Assembly: GCA_016928775.1 (NCBI GenBank)
Contig: JAFGKD010000041.1
Location: forward strand, 1-64,000
Length of the DNA stretch: 64,000 nt
Direction of reading: 5' to 3'
Source of the DNA: Candidatus Zhuqueibacterota bacterium
GTDB lineage: Bacteria; Zhuqueibacterota; Zhuqueibacteria; Residuimicrobiales; Krinioviventaceae
Shown here: positions 54,913 to 64,000 of the stretch, piece by piece
How the letters are laid out: each line of letters begins with the position of its first letter
Position numbering within the stretch: position 1 is the first letter of the stretch
Translations under genes and position numbers: made by a program
The notes under the pieces: model-generated
What the model was told of the DNA's origin: nothing
The model's input: the letters and a program-made list of their open reading frames with translations, nothing else
Database searches by the model: none

Positions 54913-57900
54913 ATGCGCCACGCACGATTTTATTTATTTATTCTCGTGTTTTCACTTTCGCTGTCCAGTTGGGCAACTTCAAATCCTGGTCTTCGAATCT
55001 TATCATCAACAGCACGACAACTGATTGTTGAATTTGAACCGGAAAATTGGCATATCCGTACAGTTAAGAGTGCGACGGAAACTTTTCAGGAGATTTCTTT
55101 TGCCGGCGCAGAAATAGAGGCTGAAAACGGCACGCCGCAAATCCCGGTCAAAGTACTCACCGTAGGTGTGCCGCGAGACGGTGACGTGCACGTACGCGTG
55201 CTTGAATCCGATTATCAAACTGTGGAAAATATCCGCCTGGCACCTCTGCCACAGATTGTTCGTTTGCCAATTGGTACTGACTATATTTATGAAACAGATG
55301 ATAACGCTTACCAAAACAATCGCTATAGCCCTGAAAACATTGTTCGCGTTGATGCACCCTATTTTTTTCGTTCGCAACGCATTGCCAAGATCACTATTCA
55401 ACCCGTTCAATTCAATCCGAATCAACAGCGCGTGCGACAGTACAAAAAAGTTGTCGTACAGATCAATTTCACTGGCAATGTTAGCCCTGCTCAGGAAGCT
55501 TTGCGATTTGTGGACAACGATGAAAATTATCAAAATTTGCTGATAAACTATGAGCAGGCAAAAGCCTGGCGCACACCCGCAGAGCAGCCAATACTGGGCA
55601 AAATCGAAAGGCACTATTTTGCCGGCGACAACTGGTACAAAATCAAAATTAGCGGTGATGGCAAAGGCGGCAAGGAAGGACTGTACACGTTGACCGGCGC
55701 GATGCTGCAACAAGCCCTTGCACAACAGAATATCCCTTTATCATCTATCGATCCGGCAACTATCCAGATTTACAATAATGGCGGGCGTGTGCTGAGCGCT
55801 GATATCAATGCCAAAAATGACACGCTGATCGAAAATTCAATTCTGGTTGTCGGCGAAGGAGACGGCACGTTTGACGAGTCGGATTATATTCTTTTTTACG
55901 GTCGTTCCCTCGAGGGCATTGAATATGATCCGCTCAATGATCGTCTCAAACATTACATCAATCCTTATGGCTATGACAATATCTATTGGCTGACCTTTAA
56001 CAGGGCACCGGGAAAACGCATCAGGCCGATCTCATCGCAGCCCACCAGCGGTTTGACGACCCAACCGTATTTCAAAGACCTGGCCTGGATAGAAGAGGAA
56101 AAGTACAATATCTATAAATCCGGCATCACCTGGCTGGGGCAGGAGATACGCAAGGATAACAATAGCTATACGGTGACGTTTAATATCCCCGGCGCCGTTC
56201 CGGAGGAAGACGCTGTGGTCCGAACGGCTGTTGCCTCTCTGACCTCAGGCCGGCACGCTATTGCGGTTTACGTAAATGGCAATAGTGTTGGTCAATTTGA
56301 CCAATACGGTGGGGCGTCAAGCTATTCGCTCATTGAACGGATTTTTACAGCGAACGGTGTCTTGATGGATAACGATAACACGGTGACTTTGAATTATAGT
56401 GCTGATACGGATCTCGCTTTTTCGTACGTTGATTTCATCGAGCTCGAGTATTTTCGTCAATTCAGAGCGGTCAATGATGTGCTTCTATTTTATTCGCCGT
56501 TGCAGACAGAGATCACACGCTATACGATCAGTGGTTTTTCATCCAGCGATGTACGTCTGTTTGATGTGACAAATCTATCCGATATTCGTGAAATCACAGA
56601 TTTGAACTATTCCAATGGCACGATAGATTTTGCCGATCAATCGACGACCGTTGATGCCAGGCGATATATCGCTCTCACATCTGCGGCCTATAAAAACATC
56701 GATGCCTCGGCGATATCCGCGCAATCTGTTGCCGGATTGCGCAGATCAATGGACGTCGATTATATCATCATCACGCACGACGACTTTCGGCAGCAGGCCG
56801 AACAACTGGAAAGCTTGCGGGAGAACTGGAGCCCCAAAGAAAAGCTGAACACTGAAGTGGTGAAAATAAGCGACGTGATCAATGAATTTGGCTGGGGACT
56901 CACCGACCCGGCGGCGATTCGCAATTTTTTGGGTTATGCCTATGATCAGTGGGATCAGCCGGGCTATGTTTTGCTCTTTGGGGATGGTCATTATGACTAT
57001 AAAAATATTCTCAGAAATAATGTCCCCAATTTGATCATTCCTTATGAAACGGGCGGCACCTCGGAGACCAACACGCGAGTGACAGATGACTGGTTCACCT
57101 ACTTTAATGGTGATTTTAGTGGCATGCAAATGGCCATCGGCCGTCTCGTCGTGCAATCGGTTGATGAAGCGCAGAATGCTGTTGACAAGATTGTCCAGTA
57201 TGAAACGAATCCCGAATACGGCGAATGGCTCAAAACGATCACCATTGTCGCCGACGATGAGTTTGCCGCCGATGCGAGCTGGGAAGCGATCCACACTGAA
57301 GATGCGGAAGACCTGGCCGAGTCGCACGTGCCAAAAATTTTGGATGTCAAAAAGATATATTTGATCAACTATCCGGAGGTCAAGACTGCCAGCATCACCG
57401 GGCGTGAGAAGCCGGCAGCGACCCTGGATCTGTTAGAACAGATCAACAATGGATCGTTGATGATCAATTATATTGGACATGGTAATCCGGATTTGTGGGC
57501 GCACGAACGCGTACTTCTCAATACACGCGATTTTGAAAAAATCCAGAACGGCCGGCGAATGGCCATGTGGGTTGCTGCCACGTGCGAATTTGCCCATTGG
57601 GATCAACCGACCTCGCAAAGTTTTGCCGAAGACGTGCTCAATGCTTCGGGACGCGGTGCGGTGGCAATGGTGTCTTCCTCACGCCTGGCCTTTGCCAGCG
57701 ACAATGCAGCGTTCAACAAAAGCCTGTATGATAACTTGTTTCGCAACTATGTGGAGACCGGCTTGATGACGCGTGTTGGCGACGCAGTGATGCTTGCCAA
57801 GCAATCCGGCAGCAGTGGCAATCGGGTGAACTATGAAAAGTATGGTCTTTTTGGCGATCCTGCCATGCGCTTGTGCGCGCCTCGCTATCGTGCTGTTATT

Positions 57901-58935
57901 GATGAGATTAATCCCGATAGCATTCAGGCGTTGAGCAAAATGACCATCCGGGGTCATATTGAAGATCAGGGGCAAACTATGGACGCGTATGAGGGGAAAA
58001 TTCTCGTGCGAACACTGGATACGCGCAAAAAATACACTTACAGCAATCCCAATGGTACAACCATCAGCAATCTTTACACCACTGGCAATACGATTTTCCG
58101 CGGCATTGCCTCGATCGCCAGCGGGCAATTTGCAGTACAATTTATTGTTCCCAAAGATATCTCTTATGGCGGACGCGAGGGGCGTATCAGCTTGTATTTC
58201 TGGAATGACAACAGCTCGGGCACCGGCGATCAACGCGGATTAGCGGTCGGGGGCACGGCGGTTGATCTCATCGATAATGAAGGCCCAAGCATGAGTCTTC
58301 ATTTTGGCAGCGAGGATTTTGTGCCGGGCGATTATGTCTCGACGCGACCAACATTACATCTCACCATTGCCGATTCCATCAGCGGCGTGAATACGGCGGG
58401 TGATATTGGCCACCAGATACTTCTCACCATCGACGAGGATTACAACAATTCTCTTGATATCACCGAATATTTCACCTACAACGAAGGAAGCTATACCACC
58501 GGCACGCTGAATTATACGATTTTGGATGTGCCGATTGGTGAGCACAACATTCAAGTGAAAGCGTGGGACAATTCCAATAATTCATCGATTATTGAAACGC
58601 ATTTTGTGGTGATCGACGATTCCAAGCTTGAAATTCGCAATCCACTCACCTATCCCAATCCTATGGTTGATGCCTGTACTTTTCGCTACGAGCTGAGTCA
58701 GCCTGCCGAGGTGTCCATCAAGATATTCACCGTCGCAGGGCGGCTGATCAAATCGTATGCCGCCATGCCCGGACACGTCGGTTATAATATTTTCCCGGAC
58801 ACCTGGGATGGTCTCGATGATGCGGGTGATGTCGTGGCCAATGGCGTCTATTTGTACAAGATTTCCGCAAAATCCCAGCGAGATGAGGAGACGCTGCGGA
58901 GCGAGATTGTGGAAAAGTTGATTGTGGCGCGATGA
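54913..58935 (+). CDS. porU: T9SS sortase PorU-like, gingipain-fold (peptidase C25)
   Basis: About 1341 residues. Signal peptide RHARFYLFILVFSLSLSSWA; an N-terminal propeptide-like region; a gingipain-like catalytic domain with IGHGNPDLWAHE (His856) and ATCEFAHWDQP (Cys891); and a C-terminal FlgD-like strand region ending EIVEKLIVAR with YPNPMVDACTF. PorU cleaves T9SS tails and attaches cargo to the surface; candidate cargo in this window are the proteins at 28299 and 44863. The ATG at 54913 has only a distant AAGGA site; an ATG at 54889 is possible. Confidence 0.9.
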   Translation: MRHARFYLFILVFSLSLSSWATSNPGLRILSSTARQLIVEFEPENWHIRTVKSATETFQEISFAGAEIEAENGTPQIPVKVLTVGVPRDGDVHVRVLESDYQTVENIRLAPLPQIVRLPIGTDYIYETDDNAYQNNRYSPENIVRVDAPYFFRSQRIAKITIQPVQFNPNQQRVRQYKKVVVQINFTGNVSPAQEALRFVDNDENYQNLLINYEQAKAWRTPAEQPILGKIERHYFAGDNWYKIKISGDGKGGKEGLYTLTGAMLQQALAQQNIPLSSIDPATIQIYNNGGRVLSADINAKNDTLIENSILVVGEGDGTFDESDYILFYGRSLEGIEYDPLNDRLKHYINPYGYDNIYWLTFNRAPGKRIRPISSQPTSGLTTQPYFKDLAWIEEEKYNIYKSGITWLGQEIRKDNNSYTVTFNIPGAVPEEDAVVRTAVASLTSGRHAIAVYVNGNSVGQFDQYGGASSYSLIERIFTANGVLMDNDNTVTLNYSADTDLAFSYVDFIELEYFRQFRAVNDVLLFYSPLQTEITRYTISGFSSSDVRLFDVTNLSDIREITDLNYSNGTIDFADQSTTVDARRYIALTSAAYKNIDASAISAQSVAGLRRSMDVDYIIITHDDFRQQAEQLESLRENWSPKEKLNTEVVKISDVINEFGWGLTDPAAIRNFLGYAYDQWDQPGYVLLFGDGHYDYKNILRNNVPNLIIPYETGGTSETNTRVTDDWFTYFNGDFSGMQMAIGRLVVQSVDEAQNAVDKIVQYETNPEYGEWLKTITIVADDEFAADASWEAIHTEDAEDLAESHVPKILDVKKIYLINYPEVKTASITGREKPAATLDLLEQINNGSLMINYIGHGNPDLWAHERVLLNTRDFEKIQNGRRMAMWVAATCEFAHWDQPTSQSFAEDVLNASGRGAVAMVSSSRLAFASDNAAFNKSLYDNLFRNYVETGLMTRVGDAVMLAKQSGSSGNRVNYEKYGLFGDPAMRLCAPRYRAVIDEINPDSIQALSKMTIRGHIEDQGQTMDAYEGKILVRTLDTRKKYTYSNPNGTTISNLYTTGNTIFRGIASIASGQFAVQFIVPKDISYGGREGRISLYFWNDNSSGTGDQRGLAVGGTAVDLIDNEGPSMSLHFGSEDFVPGDYVSTRPTLHLTIADSISGVNTAGDIGHQILLTIDEDYNNSLDITEYFTYNEGSYTTGTLNYTILDVPIGEHNIQVKAWDNSNNSSIIETHFVVIDDSKLEIRNPLTYPNPMVDACTFRYELSQPAEVSIKIFTVAGRLIKSYAAMPGHVGYNIFPDTWDGLDDAGDVVANGVYLYKISAKSQRDEETLRSEIVEKLIVAR

Positions 58936-58941
58936 TGTTTT

Positions 58942-59493
58942 TTAGTGAATCATTTCCGCATCCCCCGCGCGCTCCGGCGCCGGTGCCGGCCGTTCGGTGA
59001 GAATAAAGAGAAAGAGCAGCATCATACCCACGGTGATGGCAATATCGGCGGCATTAAAAACCGGCCAGCGCTGCAACGAGTAGCCGGGAAAATCGATGAA
59101 TAAAAGCTGAAATGCCGGAATGTTGATATCGAAAAATTCAAAATCGAGAAAATCCACTACCGAGCTGCGCGTGAGACGATCCCATAAATTGCCGATGGCA
59201 CCTCCCAGAATAAGTGCCATGGAAAAACGCGCGATGAATTTCTCCCCCTTCATTTTAAAAAGATAAAACATAATCGCCAGACTGGCAATGATGGCAAAGA
59301 CGGTGAAAAAACCACTGTGTCCCACTTTGATGCCGAACGCCATACCCGTATTTTCCACATAAGTGATGCGGAAAAAATCACCTAATATTCGAAATGATTG
59401 GTATAAATGCATGGATGAGTTGATGATCACTTTTGTCACCTGATCCACTATCACAACAGCCAGTGTGACAAGCAATATTTTTACAGATTTCAT
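58942..59493 (-). CDS. lspA: signal peptidase II (lipoprotein)
   Basis: About 183 residues, four membrane helices. Catalytic Asp residues lie in VVDFLDF and FNAADIAI, and VENTGMAFG and GGAIGNLWDR are family landmarks. Removes the signal peptide of lipoproteins. The acidic-Pro C-terminal tail (PAPAPERAGDAEM) is longer than usual. The ATG overlaps the stop of the preceding DksA-like gene (ATGA). Confidence 0.95.
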   Translation of the reverse strand: MKSVKILLVTLAVVIVDQVTKVIINSSMHLYQSFRILGDFFRITYVENTGMAFGIKVGHSGFFTVFAIIASLAIMFYLFKMKGEKFIARFSMALILGGAIGNLWDRLTRSSVVDFLDFEFFDINIPAFQLLFIDFPGYSLQRWPVFNAADIAITVGMMLLFLFILTERPAPAPERAGDAEMIH

Positions 59494-59876
59494 TTATACT
59501 TGCTTTTGGTTAGTTCCTCTTTTGATTTGCAATTGATGCACAAGCGCACATGCGGGACAGCCTCGAGGCGTGCGGGATCGATTTCTTCGCCGCAATTAAC
59601 GCATTGGCCAAATTCACCTTTTTCAATGCGTTCCAGAGCCAAATCCAGATGGTAAAGATAGTTCTGTTCGCGTGAGGCAAACATATACTGCTTTTCCCGC
59701 TCCATGGTATCCGTACCTTGATCCGCCATATGCAGTGAATAGGTGGAATGATCGCCGGCTGAATCACTCACCGCCGTATTCAAGCCGCTTTCTTTGAGCT
59801 TTTCAAGCTGCTCGATCAATTCCTGTCGCTTTTTAAGAATGATCTTTTTGTAATGATCCAGTTGAGCTTTTTCCAT
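59490..59876 (-). CDS. TraR/DksA-family zinc-finger protein
   Basis: About 128 residues. Coiled-coil N-terminus (HYKKIILKKRQELIEQLEKL), then a C4 zinc finger CVNCGEEI and CINCKSK. DksA-type proteins enter the RNA polymerase secondary channel; the short linker here has no obvious DxxDxA tip, so a DksA/TraR-like role is inferred only. A GGGAGG site precedes the ATG at 59876. In an operon with ileS and lspA. Confidence 0.88.
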   Translation of the reverse strand: MEKAQLDHYKKIILKKRQELIEQLEKLKESGLNTAVSDSAGDHSTYSLHMADQGTDTMEREKQYMFASREQNYLYHLDLALERIEKGEFGQCVNCGEEIDPARLEAVPHVRLCINCKSKEELTKSKYK

Positions 59877-59930
59877 AACAACCTCCCGATCACACATGAG
59901 TCATAGAGCCACCGGTCTCCCGCTGGTTAT

Positions 59931-62900
59931 CTATTTAACGACGGAGATACCAACTTTGATTGTCAGATCATCGATTTTTAATTCTTTGCGAAAGTCTCCG
60001 TCACTTACTCCCTCTTTTATATCCAAACATAACGTTTCATTTTTAATATAACCGGATTGTCGTTTAATCGCTTCCGCCATCTTGTCGGAAGTTTCGACAA
60101 ACATGTTGATACGATCCGTCACCTCAAAGCCGGCCTCTTTGCGCATATTTTGAACACGATTGACGAATTCGCGCGCCAGGCCTTCGTACAATAATTCATC
60201 AGTGATATTCGTGTTCAAGGCGATCGTCAAATCACCTTCAATCGCAATCGCCAGGCCGGGTTTGCTTTCCGTTCTTATCGAAATATCCTCTGGCAAAATC
60301 ATCGCCTCATGCCCGTCGACCACGAGTCGTTCGCCGCCATTATTCAAAATATTTTCGATCTCGTGTTCACTAAATGATTTGATCGCTTCGGCTGCCTGTC
60401 CACTCAGCTTGCCAAACTTGGGTCCAAGCTTTTTGAATACAGGGTCCGCTTTTTTGGTCAAGAGTTGATGTTCATCCTTGACAAAGGTGATGTTCTTGAC
60501 ATTTAATTCTTCAGTGATGAGATTTTCCATCCCTTTGATCAATTGTGGCCGGCTTTCATTTTTCGCAACAATGAACAAGTTAGCCAGCGGCTGACGAATC
60601 CGCAAGCCAACGTCGTTACGGATCGATCGCCCCTGCTCGACGACACGACGAACGAGTCGCATCTTTTCTTCTAACAGAGTGTCCTGATAATCCAGCGGCC
60701 TCTCGCCAGTTTTTGGATAGCTGCACAGATGTACGCTATCCGCCCATCCCTCTTTCCCTTGTGTTAGATAACGATAAATCGCTTCTGACAGAAAAGGGGC
60801 TAGTGGCGCCATTAAATGGCAGATGGTGATGAGACATTCATGCAATGTCTGGAAAGCAGCACGTTTGTCAGCACCCATTTCCGATTTCCAAAAACGGCGA
60901 CGCGACCGGCGCACATACCAGTTTGACAGATCGTCCACGACAAAATCGGCGATCGCACGCGCCGCTTTGGTCAAGTCGAATTCCTTGAGGTAGCCATTAA
61001 CTTTGGTTGTCAGGCTCGTCAATGTGGACAGAATCCAGCGGTCGATTTGCGCTCGCTGTTCGGGCGGGATTCGCTCCGACAACTGATATTCGAACTGGTC
61101 GATATTGGCGTACATGGCGAAAAACGAATAGGTATTGGTCAACGTTCCAAAAAACTTTCGGCTGACGTCTTTCAAGCCTTCCTCGTCATAGCGGGTTGGC
61201 AGCCAGGGCGGACTGACCGTGAGCAAGTACCAGCGCAACGTATCCGCGCCATATTTAGCCATCTGTTCAAATGGATCGACGGTATTTCCTTTTGACTTGG
61301 ACATTTTCTGCCCGTCTTTATCGAGGATCATGTCGACGACCAGACAGGTTTTGAACGTCGGCTGATCGAATAAAAATGTGCCAATCACCAGCAGGGAGTA
61401 AAACCAGCCGCGCGTTTGATCCAAACCTTCTGAAATAAAATCAGCGGGAAATTTACGTGCGAAAATCTCTTTATTTTCAAAGGGATAATGCCACTGCGCC
61501 ACCGGCATGCTGCCGGAGTCGAACCAGCAATCGATGACCTCCGGCATACGTTGCATCACGCCACCACATTTTTCACAGGTCAGGGTGATCTCATCGACAG
61601 CCGGTTTGTGCAAATCCAGATTGTCCGGCACATCTATCCCCTTTTCCCGCAATTCGGTCATACTGCCAATGCAGTGATCGTGTTCGCACGTCTGGCAGCG
61701 CCAGATCGGCAAGGGTGTGCCCCAGAAACGATCGCGCGACAACGCCCAGTCAATGTTGTTTTCCAGCCATTCGCCAAAGCGGCCGCTGCCCACCTCTTTG
61801 GGGTACCAGTTGATTTTATTGTTATTGGTGATCAGTCTGTCTTTGATCGCCGTGGTCTTGATGTACCATGACTTGCGCGCATAGTAGAGCAACGGGGATT
61901 TGCAGCGCCAGCAATGCGGGTAACTGTGGGTGATTTTTTCCGATCGGTACAACAAGCCGCGATGTTTGAGATCAACGATGATATCAATATCGACATCCTT
62001 GACAAATTGTCCGGCCCAGGGTGTGATCGATTCGACAAATTTACCGCTCTTGTCGACCGGATGAATGACCGGCAAATTATACTGTAATCCCATCTGGTAG
62101 TCATCTTCACCAAAAGCCGGCGCCATGTGCACGATGCCGGAGCCGTCGGTCATGGTGACAAAATCTGCCAACAGCGTGTAATAGGCTTTTTTATCCGGTT
62201 GAATGAAAGAGAAAAATGGTTCATAGTCAAGCCCGGCCAAATCAGAACCTTTGAAAGTATCGACGATCTCATAATCGCCGTCCAATACGAACAGCCGTTC
62301 TTCGGCCAGGATTAAAAAGTCATCATTATGTTTTACTTTGACATAAGTATAATCCGGGTGCAGCGCCAATGCAACATTCGAGATCAGAGTCCACGGCGTT
62401 GTCGTCCACACCAGGAAATAGGTATCCTTGAGATTTTTGATTTTTGCTTTGATAAAAATCGATGGATCTTTGACTTCTTCGTAGCCTTGCGAGACTTCAT
62501 GGCCGGATAACGGCGTCTCGCAATGCGGACAATAGGGCAGAATTTTAAAGCCCTGATAAATGAGACCTTTTTTCCAAAACTCCTGCAAAATCCACCAGAC
62601 CGATTCGATATATTCGTTTGTATAGGTGATGTAGGGATCTTCGAGATTGATCCAGTACCCCATACGTTCGGTGAGTAGGTCCCAATCCTGTTTATAGGTC
62701 CAGACACTGTCCCGGCACTTGGCACAAAATTCGGCGACGCCATAATCAAGCACCTGATCTTTGCCGTCAAGGCCGAGTTCTTTTTCCACTTCAATTTCGA
62801 CCGGCAAACCATGGGTATCCCAGCCGGCCTTGCGTTCCACGCGATAGCCCTGCATGGTTTTGAGTCGACAAACGACATCTTTGACCGTCCGCGCGATGAT

Positions 62901-63074
62901 ATGATGAATGCCCGGCCGGCCATTGGCTGTTGGCGGACCTTCGTAAAAGACAAAGGGATTATCAACCGGACGCTCGTTGATACTCCGTTCAAAAGTATTG
63001 TGCTCTTGCCAAAAATCAAGTACATCCTGTTCCAGATCAGGCAGCGCATTGCTATTTATCGGCTCATATTTCAT
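59931..63074 (-). CDS. ileS: isoleucyl-tRNA synthetase
   Basis: Charges tRNA-Ile. About 1047 residues. HIGH-type motif as GIHH at residues 55-58 in PPTANGRPGIHH, the KMSKS motif at 590-594, editing domain with the TTPWTLISN segment, and four Cys-rich spots (CPHCETP, CWRCKSP, CQTCEHDHC, CEKCGG) for zinc. Length and the GIHH form fit the eukaryote-like (IleS2) class. Overlaps the mtnP end by 11 bases; first to last in operon order is mtnP, ileS, DksA-like, lspA. Confidence 0.96.
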   Translation of the reverse strand: MKYEPINSNALPDLEQDVLDFWQEHNTFERSINERPVDNPFVFYEGPPTANGRPGIHHIIARTVKDVVCRLKTMQGYRVERKAGWDTHGLPVEIEVEKELGLDGKDQVLDYGVAEFCAKCRDSVWTYKQDWDLLTERMGYWINLEDPYITYTNEYIESVWWILQEFWKKGLIYQGFKILPYCPHCETPLSGHEVSQGYEEVKDPSIFIKAKIKNLKDTYFLVWTTTPWTLISNVALALHPDYTYVKVKHNDDFLILAEERLFVLDGDYEIVDTFKGSDLAGLDYEPFFSFIQPDKKAYYTLLADFVTMTDGSGIVHMAPAFGEDDYQMGLQYNLPVIHPVDKSGKFVESITPWAGQFVKDVDIDIIVDLKHRGLLYRSEKITHSYPHCWRCKSPLLYYARKSWYIKTTAIKDRLITNNNKINWYPKEVGSGRFGEWLENNIDWALSRDRFWGTPLPIWRCQTCEHDHCIGSMTELREKGIDVPDNLDLHKPAVDEITLTCEKCGGVMQRMPEVIDCWFDSGSMPVAQWHYPFENKEIFARKFPADFISEGLDQTRGWFYSLLVIGTFLFDQPTFKTCLVVDMILDKDGQKMSKSKGNTVDPFEQMAKYGADTLRWYLLTVSPPWLPTRYDEEGLKDVSRKFFGTLTNTYSFFAMYANIDQFEYQLSERIPPEQRAQIDRWILSTLTSLTTKVNGYLKEFDLTKAARAIADFVVDDLSNWYVRRSRRRFWKSEMGADKRAAFQTLHECLITICHLMAPLAPFLSEAIYRYLTQGKEGWADSVHLCSYPKTGERPLDYQDTLLEEKMRLVRRVVEQGRSIRNDVGLRIRQPLANLFIVAKNESRPQLIKGMENLITEELNVKNITFVKDEHQLLTKKADPVFKKLGPKFGKLSGQAAEAIKSFSEHEIENILNNGGERLVVDGHEAMILPEDISIRTESKPGLAIAIEGDLTIALNTNITDELLYEGLAREFVNRVQNMRKEAGFEVTDRINMFVETSDKMAEAIKRQSGYIKNETLCLDIKEGVSDGDFRKELKIDDLTIKVGISVVK

Positions 63075-63945
63075 CGTTGTGCTCTAGATATTTTTCAATA
63101 ATCGGTTTCAATTTTTCTATAGTCTCGGCCGGCCATAATGATTTATCCGTGACAAAGGAGACGGCGAGCGCGTTTTTGCAATCGCAGGTGTCCTCCTCGG
63201 GCACCTGCGGCAACGCCTGTTTGATAATCTCCTTGGCAGTCTCGGTATTTTTTTGCATAACTTTTAAAATACCGTTCGCAGATACAGTTTCAACGGTTTC
63301 CGCTTCGTGCCAGCAGTCGTAATCCGTGACCATTGCCATGGTGACATAACAGATTTCAGCTTCGCGCGCCAGGCGAGCTTCACTCATTTGCGTCATGCCA
63401 ATGACATCCAGACCCCATTTACGATAGGTATATGACTCGGCCAACGTTGAGAATTGTGGTCCCTCTATATTCAGGTAGATACCGCTCTCTTTGATGTTCG
63501 CGCCACTCTTTTTGCCGGCGTCAATGAGTATGTGCCGCAGCGGTTCACACACCGGGTGCGCCATTTGAACATGCGCCACAATACCGTCGCCAAAGAAGCT
63601 ATGCGAACGGGACTGGTTGGTGCGATCAAAAAAATTATCAATCAAAACCACGTCGGTTGGTTTGTAATCTTCCCGCAGCGAGCCAACCGCCGACACAGAG
63701 ATGATATGCGTTACGCCAAGTTTCTTCATGCCAAATATGTTGGCGCGATAGGGAATCTCTGACGGCAACAGACGATGTCCGCGCGCATGTCTTGGTAGAA
63801 AAACAACCTCGCGCCCTTCCAGTTTGCCAATGATGTATGCATCGGAAGGATCGCCAAACGGTGTTGTCACATGAATGGTTTTAATGTTTGTTAAACCTTC
63901 GATCTGATAAAGTCCAGAGCCACCTATAATTCCTATTCGCGACAT
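63064..63945 (-). CDS. mtnP: S-methyl-5'-thioadenosine phosphorylase
   Basis: Splits methylthioadenosine into adenine and ribose-1-phosphate derivative in methionine salvage. About 293 residues. IGIIGGSGLY phosphate site near residue 4, PRHARGHRLLPSEI, GPQFSTLAES and VTDYDCW as substrate-binding segments. The ATG at 63945 has an AAGGATC site; a TTG just before is not needed. A TGA from an upstream frame overlaps the start. Confidence 0.92.
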   Translation of the reverse strand: MSRIGIIGGSGLYQIEGLTNIKTIHVTTPFGDPSDAYIIGKLEGREVVFLPRHARGHRLLPSEIPYRANIFGMKKLGVTHIISVSAVGSLREDYKPTDVVLIDNFFDRTNQSRSHSFFGDGIVAHVQMAHPVCEPLRHILIDAGKKSGANIKESGIYLNIEGPQFSTLAESYTYRKWGLDVIGMTQMSEARLAREAEICYVTMAMVTDYDCWHEAETVETVSANGILKVMQKNTETAKEIIKQALPQVPEEDTCDCKNALAVSFVTDKSLWPAETIEKLKPIIEKYLEHNDEI

Positions 63946-64000
63946 CAAACTGTGATCCTTTTGATTAATTCCGTGATGAGCCTGTTAAAATCGGGTGTTA
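63945..64000 (-). CDS. possible C-terminal end of an upstream gene (start outside window)
   Basis: On the minus strand a frame without stops reads TPDFNRLITELIKRITV then TGA that overlaps the mtnP ATG (TGATG). Seventeen residues only, so no family can be assigned. The overlap suggests translational coupling within the same operon. Confidence 0.3.
   Translation of the reverse strand, partial: TPDFNRLITELIKRITV

Noticed and set aside
55006..55725. 239-codon minus-strand frame
   Set aside because: Antisense to the N-terminal part of porU; no supporting features.

Overview
The window looks like a chromosomal segment from an uncultured or poorly characterised Gram-negative bacterium of the FCB superphylum (Calditrichota, KSB1-like or a neighbouring lineage). 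The case rests on a PorU-type gingipain-fold sortase of the type IX secretion system (T9SS), exported proteins ending in YPNPFNP-type sorting tails, other exported proteins ending in a paired EF-hand (dockerin-like) module, an ExbB-ExbD-ExbD-TonB set, and many polysaccharide-degrading exported enzymes. This placement is inferred from gene content; no rRNA or tRNA gene was seen.

Layout. 1-5589: a compact acyl-chain biosynthesis cluster (end of a phosphopantetheinyl transferase, alpha/beta hydrolase, AMP-forming acyl ligase, a FabH-like protein without the active-site Cys, an acyl carrier protein, and a FabH-like protein with the Cys). 5856-7999: a beta-CASP metallo-hydrolase and a DUF2461 protein. 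8036-17283: an ion and membrane-transport block (two tandem Ca/Na exchangers, CorA, a sigma-54 activator followed by a candidate sigma-54 promoter and enhancer palindrome, a receiver-like protein, a UPF0316 protein, a cation-chloride-cotransporter-like permease, MscS). 17581-18428: a decayed GNAT acetyltransferase and a ferritin-like protein. 18575-23850 (minus): DsbD, lipoprotein-like proteins and the TonB-ExbD-ExbD-ExbB set. 23981-27145: PepT, a YdcF-like protein and a dicarboxylate symporter.

27170-39511 (minus) holds exported proteins and carbohydrate enzymes: an endosialidase-chaperone-like repeat protein, a T9SS-tail protein, a large multidomain protein and a GH13 amylase that share a C-terminal module, a ClC transporter, a PTS-IIA-like protein, a GH29 fucosidase and an outer-membrane barrel. 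39963-43971 is a PadR-led metal/iron-sulfur cluster: a NifX/MTH1175-like protein, two tiny proteins with the same six-cysteine pattern, a DUF4405 membrane protein and two MRP-type ATPases with ferredoxin domains. An exported methyltransferase follows. 44863-54338: a beta-helix T9SS protein, the 3' remnant of an ion channel, a glycosyltransferase, a GH2 beta-galactosidase with an inserted LamG domain, a MITE-like palindromic element and a DUF5060 glycoside hydrolase. 54477-58935: RseC-like protein and PorU. 58942-63945 (minus): the operon mtnP-ileS-dksA-like-lspA.

The most unusual items are the FabH-like pair flanking an ACP, the PadR/six-cysteine/MRP cluster, the shared C-terminal module of the amylase and its neighbour, the LamG insertion inside the beta-galactosidase, the sigma-54 promoter/enhancer pair, the 129-bp element with 29-bp inverted ends, and the two gene remnants (GNAT and ion channel).
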